Origin: CAVSWN01 sp963770995
Lineage (GTDB): Bacteria > Acidobacteriota > Vicinamibacteria > Vicinamibacterales > CAVVIG01
NCBI GenBank assembly: GCA_963770995.1
Contig: CAVYRS010000003.1
Location: 248,001 to 312,000 of the forward strand
Reading direction: 5' to 3'
DNA: 64,000 nt
Below the pieces are notes generated by a model. That model worked only from the letters and a program-made list of their open reading frames with translations. It did no database searches and was not told the DNA's origin. Position 1 is the stretch's first letter. Each line of letters starts with the position of its first letter. The translations under genes were made by a program, and so were the position numbers. This document shows positions 54,717 to 64,000 of the stretch, in pieces.

Positions 54717-55473
54717 CCGGCACTTCCCGCGCCGTCAAAACCCTGGGACCGTCCGCGGTCACCGCCACCGTGTGCTCGAAGTGCGCCGACAGGCCGCCGT
54801 CCCGCGTCACCGCCGTCCACCCATCGGCCAGCACTTTCACCGCCGGCTTTCCCGCGTTCACCATCGGCTCGATCGCCAGCACCATGCCCTCGGCCAGCCG
54901 CGGCCCGCGCCCCGGCTCACCGTAGTTGGGCACCTGCGGCTCCTCGTGCATGCGCTGCCCAATCCCGTGACCGACGAACTCACGGACCACCGAAAAGCCG
55001 TGCGACTCCACGTGCCGCTGCACCTCGTGGCCGATATCCGATACGCGACCGCCGGGCCGGACCCGTTCGATCGCGCGATAGAGCGCTTCCTCGGTGACGC
55101 GCAGCAGCCTCGCCGCCTCTTCCGATACCTGCCCGACCGGCAACGTCAACGCGCTGTCGCCGTAGTAGCCATCGAGCGACGCGCCGACGTCGATCGAAAT
55201 CACGTCGCCTTCGTTCAGCACGCGCCGGCCCGACGGGATGCCGTGAATCACCTCGTCGTTGATCGATGCGCAAATCGTCGCCGGGTACCCGTGGTAGCCC
55301 TTGAACGCCGCGATCGCCCCCGCCTGCGCGATCCGCTTCTCAGCCAGCCGATCCAGATCCGCCGTCGTCACGCCGGGCGCGACCTGCGCCGCCAGCTCGG
55401 TCAGCACTTCGCCGACCAGCCGGCCGGCTTCGCGCATGCGATCGAGCTCGGCCGCCGACCGGCAGATGATCAC
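54691..55473 (-). CDS. map: Methionine aminopeptidase, type I
   Basis: 260-aa metalloprotease removing N-terminal Met. Metal ligands: Asp in ISIDVGASLDGYYGDSAL (two Asp), His in FVGHGIGQRMHEEPQVPNYG, Glu in AIEPMVNAGKP and the last Glu in HFEHTVAVTADGP. The GTG at 55473 overlaps the adk stop as GTGA, which fixes the start. No SH3/zinc N-terminal extension. Location between adk and infA is canonical. Confidence 0.97.
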   Translation of the reverse strand: MIICRSAAELDRMREAGRLVGEVLTELAAQVAPGVTTADLDRLAEKRIAQAGAIAAFKGYHGYPATICASINDEVIHGIPSGRRVLNEGDVISIDVGASLDGYYGDSALTLPVGQVSEEAARLLRVTEEALYRAIERVRPGGRVSDIGHEVQRHVESHGFSVVREFVGHGIGQRMHEEPQVPNYGEPGRGPRLAEGMVLAIEPMVNAGKPAVKVLADGWTAVTRDGGLSAHFEHTVAVTADGPRVLTAREVPVVQGARRL

Positions 55474-56155
55474 CGCCGGCCTCCCAGCGAACCATCCGCC
55501 TGAACCGGCGCCCCAACCGCCGGGCCGCCGGCCGCTTCGACCGCCGCCACGAGATCTGATGCCACCCGATCGGACGCCTGCGCGCCGTCGATCGATCGAA
55601 ACGTCGGCCGGTTCCGGTAGTACTCGACGAGCGGCCGAGACTGGCGCTCGTACACCGCCAACCGCTCGCGCACGACGGCCTCGTTGTCGTCGGTGCGCTG
55701 GACGAGCCGGCAGCCGCACTTCTGGCACGCCGTGAAGTTCGGCAACGCGTTCGTCCCGCACGACTCGCACACCATCCGCGACGCGAGCCGCTTGATCAAC
55801 TCCGCCTCGGGCACCGGAATGTTCACGATGACCAGCGGATCGCGGCCGATCATGATTCCATCGAGCGCCTCGGCCTGCCCCACCGTGCGGGGAAAGCCGT
55901 CGAGCACGAACCCGCTCCGCACGTCGGGACGATCGAGCCGCTCCCGCACGATGCCGATCATCACGTCGTCGCCGACCAGCTCGCCGCGATCCATGATCGC
56001 CCTGGCTCGAAGGCCCAGCTCGCTGCGCGCCGCGACCGCCTCCCGCAGGATGTCGCCGGTCGAAATCTTCGGAATCCCGCGGCTGCGCGCGAACCACTCC
56101 GCCTGCGTGCCTTTTCCGGCCCCTGGGGGCCCCAGCACGATCAGATTGAGCGCCA

Positions 56156-56156
<1 letters not shown>
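55470..56156 (-). CDS. adk: Adenylate kinase
   Basis: 228-aa AMP + ATP to 2 ADP phosphotransferase. P-loop GPPGAGKGTQAEWFA, AMP-binding ISTGDILREAV, LDGFPRTVGQAEALD, and LID domain with a Cys set (CESCGTNALPNF, ACQKCGCR), indicating a zinc-type LID. GTG start at 56156, one base overlap with secY stop (TAGTG). A Gly/Ala-rich tail extends the C-terminus slightly. Confidence 0.97.
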
Positions 56157-57537
<1,381 letters not shown>

Positions 57538-57541
<4 letters not shown>

Positions 57542-57984
57542 GCCAGTTGCTCCGTGGTGCCGCCTGCGGCGGCGATCTTCTCTGCCGCTTTTCCACTGAA
57601 CTTGTGCGCGCGGACGGTCAGCGCCTTGTCGAGGTCGCCGCGCGCCAGCACCTTCACCCGGCGGGCGCTGCGGGCCACGAGCCCCCTCTCCTGCAGCACT
57701 TCCGGCGTCACGACCGCGCCGGCGTCGAACTTGAGGCCGAGCAAATCGAGATTGATGACGGCGTACTCGATGCGGAACGGGTTGAAAAACCCGCGCTTCG
57801 GCACCCGGCGGTGCAGCGGCATCTGCCCGCCTTCGAATCCGCGCTTGAACTTGAATCCGGACCGCGACTTCGCGCCCTTGTGGCCGCGGCCCGCGGTCTT
57901 GCCGTTCCCCGACCCCTGGCCGCGCCCGATGCGCTTCTTCGCGTGCTTCATCCCCTTGGGGGGACGCAGATTGTTGAGACTCAT
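57538..57984 (-). CDS. rplO: 50S ribosomal protein L15
   Basis: 148-aa L15. The Gly/Arg/Lys-rich N-terminus (LNNLRPPKGMKHAKKRIGRG, then GSGNGKTAGRGHKGAKSRSG) and the core FEGGQMPLHRRVPKRGF are typical. It assembles late into the 50S subunit. The stop overlaps the secY start by 4 nt; it starts 1 nt after rpmD. Confidence 0.98.
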
Positions 57985-57985
57985 G

Positions 57986-58189
57986 TCAGTCGCTCACTTC
58001 AACGAGGTGACGCACCTTGTGAATCATGCCGCGCACGGCCGGCGTGTCCTTCAGCTGCACCGAGTGGCGGATCCGCCGCAACCCGAGACTGCGGACGACG
58101 GTCCCCTGGTTGTTCTTGAATCCGATCGGGCTCTTGATGAGCGTCACCGTCACGGTGTCGCCCTTGGTGTCGGTTCTGTGGTTCGCCAT
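57986..58189 (-). CDS. rpmD: 50S ribosomal protein L30
   Basis: 67-aa L30. Core VTVTLIKSPIGFKNNQGTVV, RSLGLRRIRHSVQLKDTPAV, RGMIHKVRHLVEV. It has a short N-terminal extension (MANHRTDTKGD). The start shares a base with the rpsE stop. Order rpsE-rpmD-rplO is canonical. Confidence 0.97.
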   Translation of the reverse strand: MANHRTDTKGDTVTVTLIKSPIGFKNNQGTVVRSLGLRRIRHSVQLKDTPAVRGMIHKVRHLVEVSD

Positions 58190-58707
58190 CAGCCTGCCGC
58201 CATTTCCGCCATGTCCTTGCCGCGCAGCCGCGCGAGCAGGACAGGATCTTTCAGCGAGGCCAAGCCGTCGAACGTGGCGCGCACGACGTTGTGCGGGTTC
58301 GCCGATCCGAGCGACTTCGTCAGGATGTTCGTCACGCCCGCCGACTCGACGACCGCACGGACCGCGCCGCCCGCGATGATGCCGGTGCCGTCCGGCGCCG
58401 GCTTGAGCAGCACGCGGCCCGCGCCGAAACAGCCGGTAATCGGGTGCGGGATGGTGCTGCCCTGCAGCGGCACGCGAATCAGGCTCTTCTTCGCCGCCTC
58501 GATCCCCTTCTTGATCGCGGACGGCACTTCCTTCGCCTTCCCGATCCCGAAGCCAACCACGCCGTGGCCGTCGCCGACGACGACCAGCGCGCTGAAGCTC
58601 AGGTTCTTGCCGCCCTTCACGACCTTGGTGACGCGGTTGATGGACACCACGGTGTCCTTGATGTCGAGCTGCGACGGATCGATTCGCTCACGAGTGCGGG
58701 TGCGCAT
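58189..58707 (-). CDS. rpsE: 30S ribosomal protein S5
   Basis: 172-aa S5, at the mRNA entry channel and involved in accuracy. Domain 1: VVSINRVTKVVKGGKNLSFS; then VGDGHGVVGFGIGKAKEVPS; domain 2: RVLLKPAPDGTGIIAGGAVR. It begins 0 nt from the rplR stop and ends at the rpmD start. Confidence 0.98.
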   Translation of the reverse strand: MRTRTRERIDPSQLDIKDTVVSINRVTKVVKGGKNLSFSALVVVGDGHGVVGFGIGKAKEVPSAIKKGIEAAKKSLIRVPLQGSTIPHPITGCFGAGRVLLKPAPDGTGIIAGGAVRAVVESAGVTNILTKSLGSANPHNVVRATFDGLASLKDPVLLARLRGKDMAEMAAG

Positions 58708-59082
58708 CTAGAACTCCAAACCGGCTTTCCGCGCGGCGTCCGCCACGGCGCGAACGCGCCCGTGGTACAGGAACCCGCTGCGGTCGAACACGACACGCTT
58801 GATGCCTTTTTCGATCGAGCGCTCGGCGATGATCTTGCCGACCGCCTCGGCGCCCTTGACGTTGCCGCCGCGCACGTCCTTGGCGAACGCGCCCTTGACG
58901 CCCGGCTCGACGCTCGACGCCGACGCCAGCGTCTTGCCGCTCAGGTCGTCGATCACCTGCGCGTAGATGTGGGTGACGCTGCGAAAGACGGTGAGGCGCG
59001 GCCGCTCGCCCGTCCCGGCAATGCGCTTGCGCTGCCGGAGCTGGATGCGAACGCGGCGATCGTTCTTGGTGTTGATCTTCAT
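58708..59082 (-). CDS. rplR: 50S ribosomal protein L18
   Basis: 124-aa L18, a 5S rRNA-binding protein. RVRIQLRQRKRIAGTGERPR, LTVFRSVTHIYAQVIDDLSG and VVFDRSGFLYHGRVRAVADA are conserved blocks. The start follows a heptad-repeat hairpin by 14 nt. Confidence 0.97.
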   Translation of the reverse strand: MKINTKNDRRVRIQLRQRKRIAGTGERPRLTVFRSVTHIYAQVIDDLSGKTLASASSVEPGVKGAFAKDVRGGNVKGAEAVGKIIAERSIEKGIKRVVFDRSGFLYHGRVRAVADAARKAGLEF

Positions 59083-59096
59083 AAACTGAGCTTCTA

Positions 59097-59192
59097 CATC
59101 TGGTAATCGAGTAATCGGGAAATCGGGTAATTGATTGCTGGATTGATCAACTCAATTACCCGATTGCCAAATTACCCAATTACCCGATTCAT
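59097..59192. repeat. Heptad-repeat hairpin between rplF and rplR (unit GTAATCG)
   Basis: The left arm 59097-59135 has GGTAATCGAGTAATCGGG-like units; the right arm 59147-59192 has AATTACCCGATTGCC-like units. The apex GGGTAATTGA/TCAATTACCC is a perfect 10-bp stem, matching copies at 52706 and 62697. It begins at the rplF stop codon. Confidence 0.93.
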
Positions 59193-59732
59193 CTATTTCG
59201 CCCCTGTCTTCCCGGCCTTCTTCTTCAGCACTTCGCCGGTGTAGCGGACGCCCTTCTGCTTGTACGGATCCGGTTCGCGCAGCCGGCGGATGTTCGCCGC
59301 CACCTGGCCGACGAGCTGCCGATCGACGCCGGTCACAGTGATGTGCGTCTGCTTGTCGATGACGATGTCGATCCCGGCAGGTATGTCGAACACGACTGCA
59401 TGCGAGTAGCCGAGCGCGAAGATGACCTGCTTGCCCTTGAGCTCGGCGCGATAGCCGACGCCCACGATGTCGAGTTCGCGCTTGAAGCCGTCGGTGACGC
59501 CAGTGACGGCGTTGGCGACGAGGCTTCGCGAGAGGCCATGCAACTGGCGCATCTGCGCTTCCTCGGTCGCTCGCTTCGCCACCAGGTGGCCGTCGGACAG
59601 CTCGAAGCTGATGCCGGACGGATGCGGCTGGCGCAGCTTCCCCTTCGGGCCCTGCACTTCGACGGCGCCGTCGACCACCTTGATGGTCACGCCTTTCGGA
59701 ATCGGGATGATTTTTTTGCCGATGCGAGACAT
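59193..59732 (-). CDS. rplF: 50S ribosomal protein L6
   Basis: 179-aa L6, two similar domains, near the sarcin-ricin loop. MSRIGKKIIPIPKGVTIKVV opens it, VEVQGPKGKLRQPHP follows, and the C-terminal block is RRLREPDPYKQKGVRYTGE. Its stop codon directly touches a heptad hairpin. It is 7 nt after rpsH. Confidence 0.98.
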   Translation of the reverse strand: MSRIGKKIIPIPKGVTIKVVDGAVEVQGPKGKLRQPHPSGISFELSDGHLVAKRATEEAQMRQLHGLSRSLVANAVTGVTDGFKRELDIVGVGYRAELKGKQVIFALGYSHAVVFDIPAGIDIVIDKQTHITVTGVDRQLVGQVAANIRRLREPDPYKQKGVRYTGEVLKKKAGKTGAK

Positions 59733-59739
59733 TGTCTGG

Positions 59740-60150
59740 TCACCAAATATTGCAAAGGACTTCGCCGCCGACGCCGGCCTTCACAGCCGCTCGTCCGGTC
59801 ATCACACCGCGCGACGTCGTCAGGATGCTCGTGCCGAGACCGGCCAACACGTCCGGCACATCGTCGCGTCCGAAGTAGACGCGGCGGCCCGGGCGGCTGA
59901 TGCGCTGGACGCCCGTGATCAGCTTCTCGCCGTGCGGGCCGTACTTCAGGAACAGGCGCAGGGTCTTCGTCGCCGGCGCGGTCTTCGTGGCCGGCTCGTC
60001 CAGCACCTTGAAGCCCTGAATGTAGCCCTCGTCCTGCAGGATGCGGGCGATCTCGGCCTTCAGCCGCGACGCGGGCATGTCCACACGCGTGTGCTTGGCC
60101 GTCACCGCGTTGCGGATCCGTGTGAGCATATCTGCGATCGGATCGGTCAT
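59740..60150 (-). CDS. rpsH: 30S ribosomal protein S8
   Basis: 136-aa S8. MTDPIADMLTRIRNAVTAKH at the start; RISRPGRRVYFGRDDVPDVL and GLGTSILTTSRGVMTGRAAV near the C-terminus, which ends GGEVLCNIW. S8 binds helix 21 of 16S rRNA, and in E. coli represses the spc operon. The start follows a heptad hairpin by 14 nt. Confidence 0.98.
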   Translation of the reverse strand: MTDPIADMLTRIRNAVTAKHTRVDMPASRLKAEIARILQDEGYIQGFKVLDEPATKTAPATKTLRLFLKYGPHGEKLITGVQRISRPGRRVYFGRDDVPDVLAGLGTSILTTSRGVMTGRAAVKAGVGGEVLCNIW

Positions 60151-60164
60151 ATTTCGTTCTCTCA

Positions 60165-60250
60165 GTAGTCCACAGTCAACAGTCCACGGTCGACAGGAGT
60201 CAACAGCAGCTCTGAACTGCTGTCGACTGTTGGCTGTCGACTGTCGACTT
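60165..60250. repeat. Heptad-repeat hairpin between rpsN and rpsH (unit CAGTCCA/ACAGTCA)
   Basis: The left arm 60165-60209 has AGTCCACAGTCAACAGTCC-like units; the right arm 60216-60250 has CTGTCGACTGTTGGCTG-like units. The apex CAGCAG/CTGCTG encloses a short loop. It begins at the rpsN stop and ends 14 nt before the rpsH ATG. Confidence 0.92.
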
Positions 60251-60435
60251 CACCAACTACTCTTCGTCACGCCAGTCACGTCGCCTTCCAGGGCGAGCTT
60301 GCGGAAGCACAAGCGGCAGAGCGCGAACTTCCTCATGTAGGCGCGTGGGCGGCCGCACAACTTGCACCGGTTGCGCAGCCGAATCTTGTACTTCGGCGTC
60401 TTTGCCTCTTTGGCAATCTTTGCGGTCGTCGCCAT
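60250..60435 (-). CDS. rpsN: 30S ribosomal protein S14, zinc type
   Basis: 61-aa type Z S14. The zinc ligands are in CKLCGRPRAYMRKFALCRLC, two CxxC pairs 13 residues apart. The C-terminus is ALEGDVTGVTKSSW. The length and Cys set show it is the zinc-containing form, so its expression need not depend on Zur. Located between rplE and rpsH as usual. Confidence 0.97.
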   Translation of the reverse strand: MATTAKIAKEAKTPKYKIRLRNRCKLCGRPRAYMRKFALCRLCFRKLALEGDVTGVTKSSW

Positions 60436-60438
60436 ATG

Positions 60439-60984
<546 letters not shown>

Positions 60985-60997
60985 GTGTCTACGACCT

Positions 60998-61339
60998 CTA
61001 CTTGTCTACAACGCCGTCGCACTTGCGGCAAATCCGGACCTTGCGGCCGTCGCCGAGCAGCTTGTGCCCGATGCGTGTCTGCGCGCCGCATTCCGGGCAC
61101 ACCAGCTGCACGTTCGACGCGTGCAGCGACGCCTCGCGCTCGACGATGCCGCCCTTGATGTTCTTGCCGGGGTTCGGCTTCGTGTGGCGCTTGATCATGT
61201 TCACCCCCTCGACCACCAGCCGGGTCTTGCCGGACTGGCCGGGCAGCACTTTGAGAATGCGCCCGCGCTTGCCGCGGTCCTTGCCCGTGATCACGAGGAC
61301 GTTGTCGTTCTTCCGAAGCGGAGTGGCTAAGCGTGACAT
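60998..61339 (-). CDS. rplX: 50S ribosomal protein L24
   Basis: 113-aa L24, assembly initiator for the 50S subunit. KOW motif KNDNVLVITGKDRGKRGRIL; GVNMIKRHTKPNPGKNIKGG; a C-terminal zinc-like Cys set, CPECGAQTRIGHK and ICRKCDGVVDK. The start follows a heptad hairpin by 9 nt. Confidence 0.97.
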   Translation of the reverse strand: MSRLATPLRKNDNVLVITGKDRGKRGRILKVLPGQSGKTRLVVEGVNMIKRHTKPNPGKNIKGGIVEREASLHASNVQLVCPECGAQTRIGHKLLGDGRKVRICRKCDGVVDK

Positions 61340-61348
61340 CTGCCCTGT

Positions 61349-61440
61349 ATTTCAGATTTCAGAGTTCAGATTTCAGATTGATTTCTGATTTCTGGAATCG
61401 ACCAATCACATCTGAATGCTGAAATCTGAATTCTGAAATC
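61349..61440. repeat. Heptad-repeat hairpin between rplN and rplX (unit TTTCAGA)
   Basis: The left arm 61349-61380 has TTTCAGATTTCAGAG-like units; the right arm 61408-61440 has CTGAAATCTGAATTC-like units. It starts 1 nt from the rplN stop. It shares the unit with the element at 54266-54368. Confidence 0.92.
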
Positions 61441-61441
61441 C

Positions 61442-61810
61442 TCACAGCACCTCTGGCGCCAGCGAAATGATCTTCATGAACCGGCGCTCGCGCAGCTCGC
61501 GGGCCACCGGGCCGAACACGCGCGTGCCGATCGGCTCGTTGTTGTCGTTGATCAGCACGGCGGCGTTGCGATCGAACCGGATGTAGGTGCCGTCGCGGCG
61601 CCGCTGCTCCTTGGCGGTCCGCACGATCACCGCCTTGACGACCTGCCCTTTCTTCACGGTCCCTTCCGGCGTCGCTTCCTTGACCGACGCGGTGACGATG
61701 TCGCCCAGCCGGGCGTAGCGTCCGGTCGAACCGCCAATCGGGTTGATGATCGCGATCTTGCGCGCGCCGGAGTTGTCGGCGACGTCCAGGATCGAGCGCA
61801 TTTGGATCAT
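61442..61810 (-). CDS. rplN: 50S ribosomal protein L14
   Basis: 122-aa L14. IQMRSILDVADNSGARKIAI, GDIVTASVKEATPEGTVKKG and RFDRNAAVLINDNNEPIGTR are conserved across bacteria; L14 forms a bridge with the 30S subunit. Spacing to rpsQ is 2 nt. Confidence 0.98.
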   Translation of the reverse strand: MIQMRSILDVADNSGARKIAIINPIGGSTGRYARLGDIVTASVKEATPEGTVKKGQVVKAVIVRTAKEQRRRDGTYIRFDRNAAVLINDNNEPIGTRVFGPVARELRERRFMKIISLAPEVL

Positions 61811-61812
61811 GG

Positions 61813-62067
61813 CTAAACCTCTGCAGCCTGCCGGACGATGCGCGTCAGCGCCCAGCGTTTCCGCCGGCTCATCGGCCGCGTCTCGACGATGGCGACCGTG
61901 TCGCCGGGTTTGGCCTCGTTCTTCTCGTCATGGACCATGAACGTCGAGGTGCGCCGTTCGGTCTTGCCATAGAGTCCGTGGCGCACCTGCCATTCGACGG
62001 CGACCACGATGCTCTTCTGCATCTTGTTGCTGACGACGACGCCGACTTTTTCCGACTTGTGAGGCAT
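61813..62067 (-). CDS. rpsQ: 30S ribosomal protein S17
   Basis: 84-aa OB-fold S17. KVGVVVSNKMQKSIVVAVEW, HGLYGKTERRTSTFMVHDEK and GDTVAIVETRPMSRRKRWAL are typical. It lies 2 nt from rpmC and 2 nt from rplN in the tight S17-L14 arrangement. Confidence 0.97.
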   Translation of the reverse strand: MPHKSEKVGVVVSNKMQKSIVVAVEWQVRHGLYGKTERRTSTFMVHDEKNEAKPGDTVAIVETRPMSRRKRWALTRIVRQAAEV

Positions 62068-62069
62068 GC

Positions 62070-62258
62070 CTAATCTCTCTTCTGTCGCAACACCGTCTTC
62101 AGGCGCGCGAGGTCGCGCCGCACGGTGCGAATCTTCTCCGGCGACTCGAGCTGGCCCATCGCCTTCTGGATGCGCATCCGGAACAGCTGATCGGTGAGCT
62201 CGCGCTCCTTGACGCCGAGCTCGTCGGCGGCCAGATCGCGCAGTTCGGCGGCCTTCAT
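62070..62258 (-). CDS. rpmC: 50S ribosomal protein L29
   Basis: 62-aa L29 with the two-helix form: KAAELRDLAADELGVKEREL, LFRMRIQKAMGQLESPEKIR, VRRDLARLKTVLRQKRD. The ATG at 62258 overlaps the rplP stop as ATGA. L29 lies at the peptide exit with L23. Confidence 0.96.
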   Translation of the reverse strand: MKAAELRDLAADELGVKERELTDQLFRMRIQKAMGQLESPEKIRTVRRDLARLKTVLRQKRD

Positions 62259-62680
62259 AGCATCTTCTCCTGCGCGAAGCGCGTCGCGAACTTGGTGAGG
62301 ATGGGCAGCTTCGCCGCCGCGAGACGCATGGCTTTGCGCGCTTCCAGCTCGGGAATGCCTTCCATCTCGAACAGCACGCGGCCCGGACGGATGACCGCCA
62401 CCCACTGTTCGGGTGAGCCCTTGCCCTTGCCCATACGCGTTTCCTGCGGCTTCTTGGTGATCGGCTTGTCGGGGAACACCCGCACCCAGATCTTGCCGCC
62501 GCGCGCGATGAAGCGCGTCATCGCGACGCGCGCCGCCTCGATCTGTCGATCCGTCAGCCAGCACGGCTCGAGCGCTTTCAGGCCGAAGTCGCCGAACGAC
62601 ACGTCGGACCCGCGCCAGGCCTTGCCACGCATGCGTCCGCGCTGCTGTTTCCGGTACTTGACTTTCTTCGGCATCAACAT
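62255..62680 (-). CDS. rplP: 50S ribosomal protein L16
   Basis: 141-aa L16. MLMPKKVKYRKQQRGRMRGK starts it and ARVAMTRFIARGGKIWVRVF, PDKPITKKPQETRMGKGKGS and VRFEMEGI-like sequence follow. It stabilises the A-site tRNA region. Between it and rpsC lies a heptad hairpin. Confidence 0.98.
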   Translation of the reverse strand: MLMPKKVKYRKQQRGRMRGKAWRGSDVSFGDFGLKALEPCWLTDRQIEAARVAMTRFIARGGKIWVRVFPDKPITKKPQETRMGKGKGSPEQWVAVIRPGRVLFEMEGIPELEARKAMRLAAAKLPILTKFATRFAQEKML

Positions 62681-62696
62681 AGCTGCATCCCTGCAT

Positions 62697-62801
62697 CGGG
62701 TAATTGAGTAATTGGGTAATCTGGTAATTGATTGTTCAATTGATCAATTCAATTACTCGATTCCCCGATTATTCGATTACTCGATTACTCGATTACTCGA
62801 T

Positions 62802-62803
<2 letters not shown>
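62697..62803. repeat. Heptad-repeat hairpin between rpsC and rplP (unit GTAATCG/GATTACTC)
   Basis: The left arm 62697-62733 has GGGTAATTGAGTAATTGGG-like units; the right arm 62742-62803 has four or more GATTACTC units, the most regular in the window. The apex TAATTGATTG...TCAATTA is shared with the other two GTAATCG copies. The rpsC stop lies at the edge of the right arm. Confidence 0.93.
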
Positions 62804-63491
<688 letters not shown>

Positions 63492-63493
63492 GT

Positions 63494-63955
63494 CTACTCC
63501 TTAGCCGTTCTCGGCTCGGTCGCCTTCGTCTTCTTCGACTCACGGCCGGCGGCAGGCCCCTGACGGCGCCGAGGCCGTTTGTCGCCTTCCGTCGCCACGG
63601 CCACGACCTTCTCGGGCCGCTCCGACACGGCGATGGTCAGATGCGCCGTCCGCTTGAGCACGCGGAACGCGCGGCCCATCGGCGCCGGGCGGACGCGTTT
63701 CTGCGACGGTCCCTGATTCGCGTAGCACGCCGACACGAACAACCGGTCGACGTCCCCGCTGAAGCCTTCTTTGTGCTGCGCGTTCGCGATCGCCGAACGG
63801 AGGACTTTGGCGATGTCGCCCGCGATGCCCTTGCGCGTGAACTTCAACGTCGCGAGCGCGCGGTTGACGTCCTTGCCGCGGATCAACCCGAGCACCAGCC
63901 CTGCTTTCTGGGCCGACGTGCGCACGTAGCGAGCGGTTGCCTGCGCGTGGATCAT
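63494..63955 (-). CDS. rplV: 50S ribosomal protein L22
   Basis: 153-aa L22. Residues 1-113 are the normal fold lining the exit tunnel (ATARYVRTSAQKAGLVLGLI, RGKDVNRALATLKFTRKGI, ANQGPSQKRVRPAPMGRAFR). A Lys/Arg/Glu-rich tail of about 40 residues extends beyond usual bacterial length (about 110-115). It is 2 nt upstream of rpsC. Confidence 0.97.
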   Translation of the reverse strand: MIHAQATARYVRTSAQKAGLVLGLIRGKDVNRALATLKFTRKGIAGDIAKVLRSAIANAQHKEGFSGDVDRLFVSACYANQGPSQKRVRPAPMGRAFRVLKRTAHLTIAVSERPEKVVAVATEGDKRPRRRQGPAAGRESKKTKATEPRTAKE

Positions 63956-63957
63956 GG

Positions 63958-64000
63958 CTAGCTCCCACCGCCGGCCGGCTTGGCCCCACCGGCGGACGCA
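63958..64000 (-). CDS. rpsS: 30S ribosomal protein S19, C-terminal end only (cut by window)
   Basis: The frame that ends in TAG at 63960-63958 reads ASAGGAKPAGGGS and runs off the window edge. This is too short to recognise by sequence. The call rests on operon order: rpsS precedes rplV in essentially all S10 operons, and the stop lies 2 nt before the rplV ATG. A Gly/Ala-rich tail would be an extension beyond the S19 core. Confidence 0.55.
   Translation of the reverse strand, partial: ASAGGAKPAGGGS

Overview
The window looks like a chromosomal piece of a GC-rich, Gram-negative, didermic soil-type bacterium, most likely an acidobacterium of the Vicinamibacteria kind. This is inferred from the type IV pilus gene content, a VKOR/DsbA-like pair, an ECF42-DGPF pair, orphan MacB-type permeases, remnants of acidobacterial-style PD40 and duplicated-permease genes, and a canonical bacterial S10-spc-alpha ribosomal operon. 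No tRNA, rRNA, CRISPR array or intact insertion sequence was seen.

Layout. 1-8.5 kb holds housekeeping and accessory genes: 3' part of tatC, an OmpA-like barrel protein, proS and nadB (minus strand), aroB, then a DGPF protein with an ECF42 sigma factor. From 38.1 kb down to 8.6 kb, about 30 kb on the minus strand form one long type IV pilus locus. Its order of transcription is pilB, pilT, pilC, pilS, pilR, two tandem pilA genes, VKOR, a DsbA-like thioredoxin, an ABC ATPase and permease, a TPR protein, pilD, TPR, a membrane sulfatase-fold protein, TPR, a second sulfatase-fold protein, a histidine kinase, two sets of minor pilins, a secreted coiled-coil protein and an NtrC-type regulator. Most junctions overlap by 4 nt (ATGA or GTGA). 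Three sites matching the sigma-54 -24/-12 consensus lie upstream of pilA1, pilA2 and the first minor pilin gene, which fits control by PilS/PilR and the second kinase/NtrC pair. 38-45.5 kb has an outer-membrane protein and a pyruvoyl arginine decarboxylase (minus), then a MarR-led efflux operon (plus). 45.5-50.9 kb holds gene remnants around an EF-G2-like factor, a PAS/coiled-coil protein and a PilZ-like protein. 50.9-64 kb is the ribosomal operon rpsS to rplQ on the minus strand, including secY, adk, map, infA and rpoA.

The most striking non-coding feature is a family of at least 14 elements built from tandem 7-nt (once 8-nt) units, mostly arranged head-to-head as long imperfect hairpins. 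Different loci use different 7-mers. Nearly all start at, or within a few nt of, the stop codon of the upstream gene and end just before the ribosome-binding region of the next gene; seven interrupt the ribosomal operon. One lies in frame inside nadB. A second family of CTAG-bordered palindromes occurs at three loci, one of them in frame at the start of a sulfatase-fold gene.

Two stretches, about 13.7-15.1 kb and 24.2-32.5 kb, carry a frameshift every 50-200 bp in otherwise well-conserved genes. The two tandem pilA copies show that these are mostly single inserted bases, so I read them as uncorrected sequencing errors rather than gene decay. I annotate each such gene over its full inferred span.
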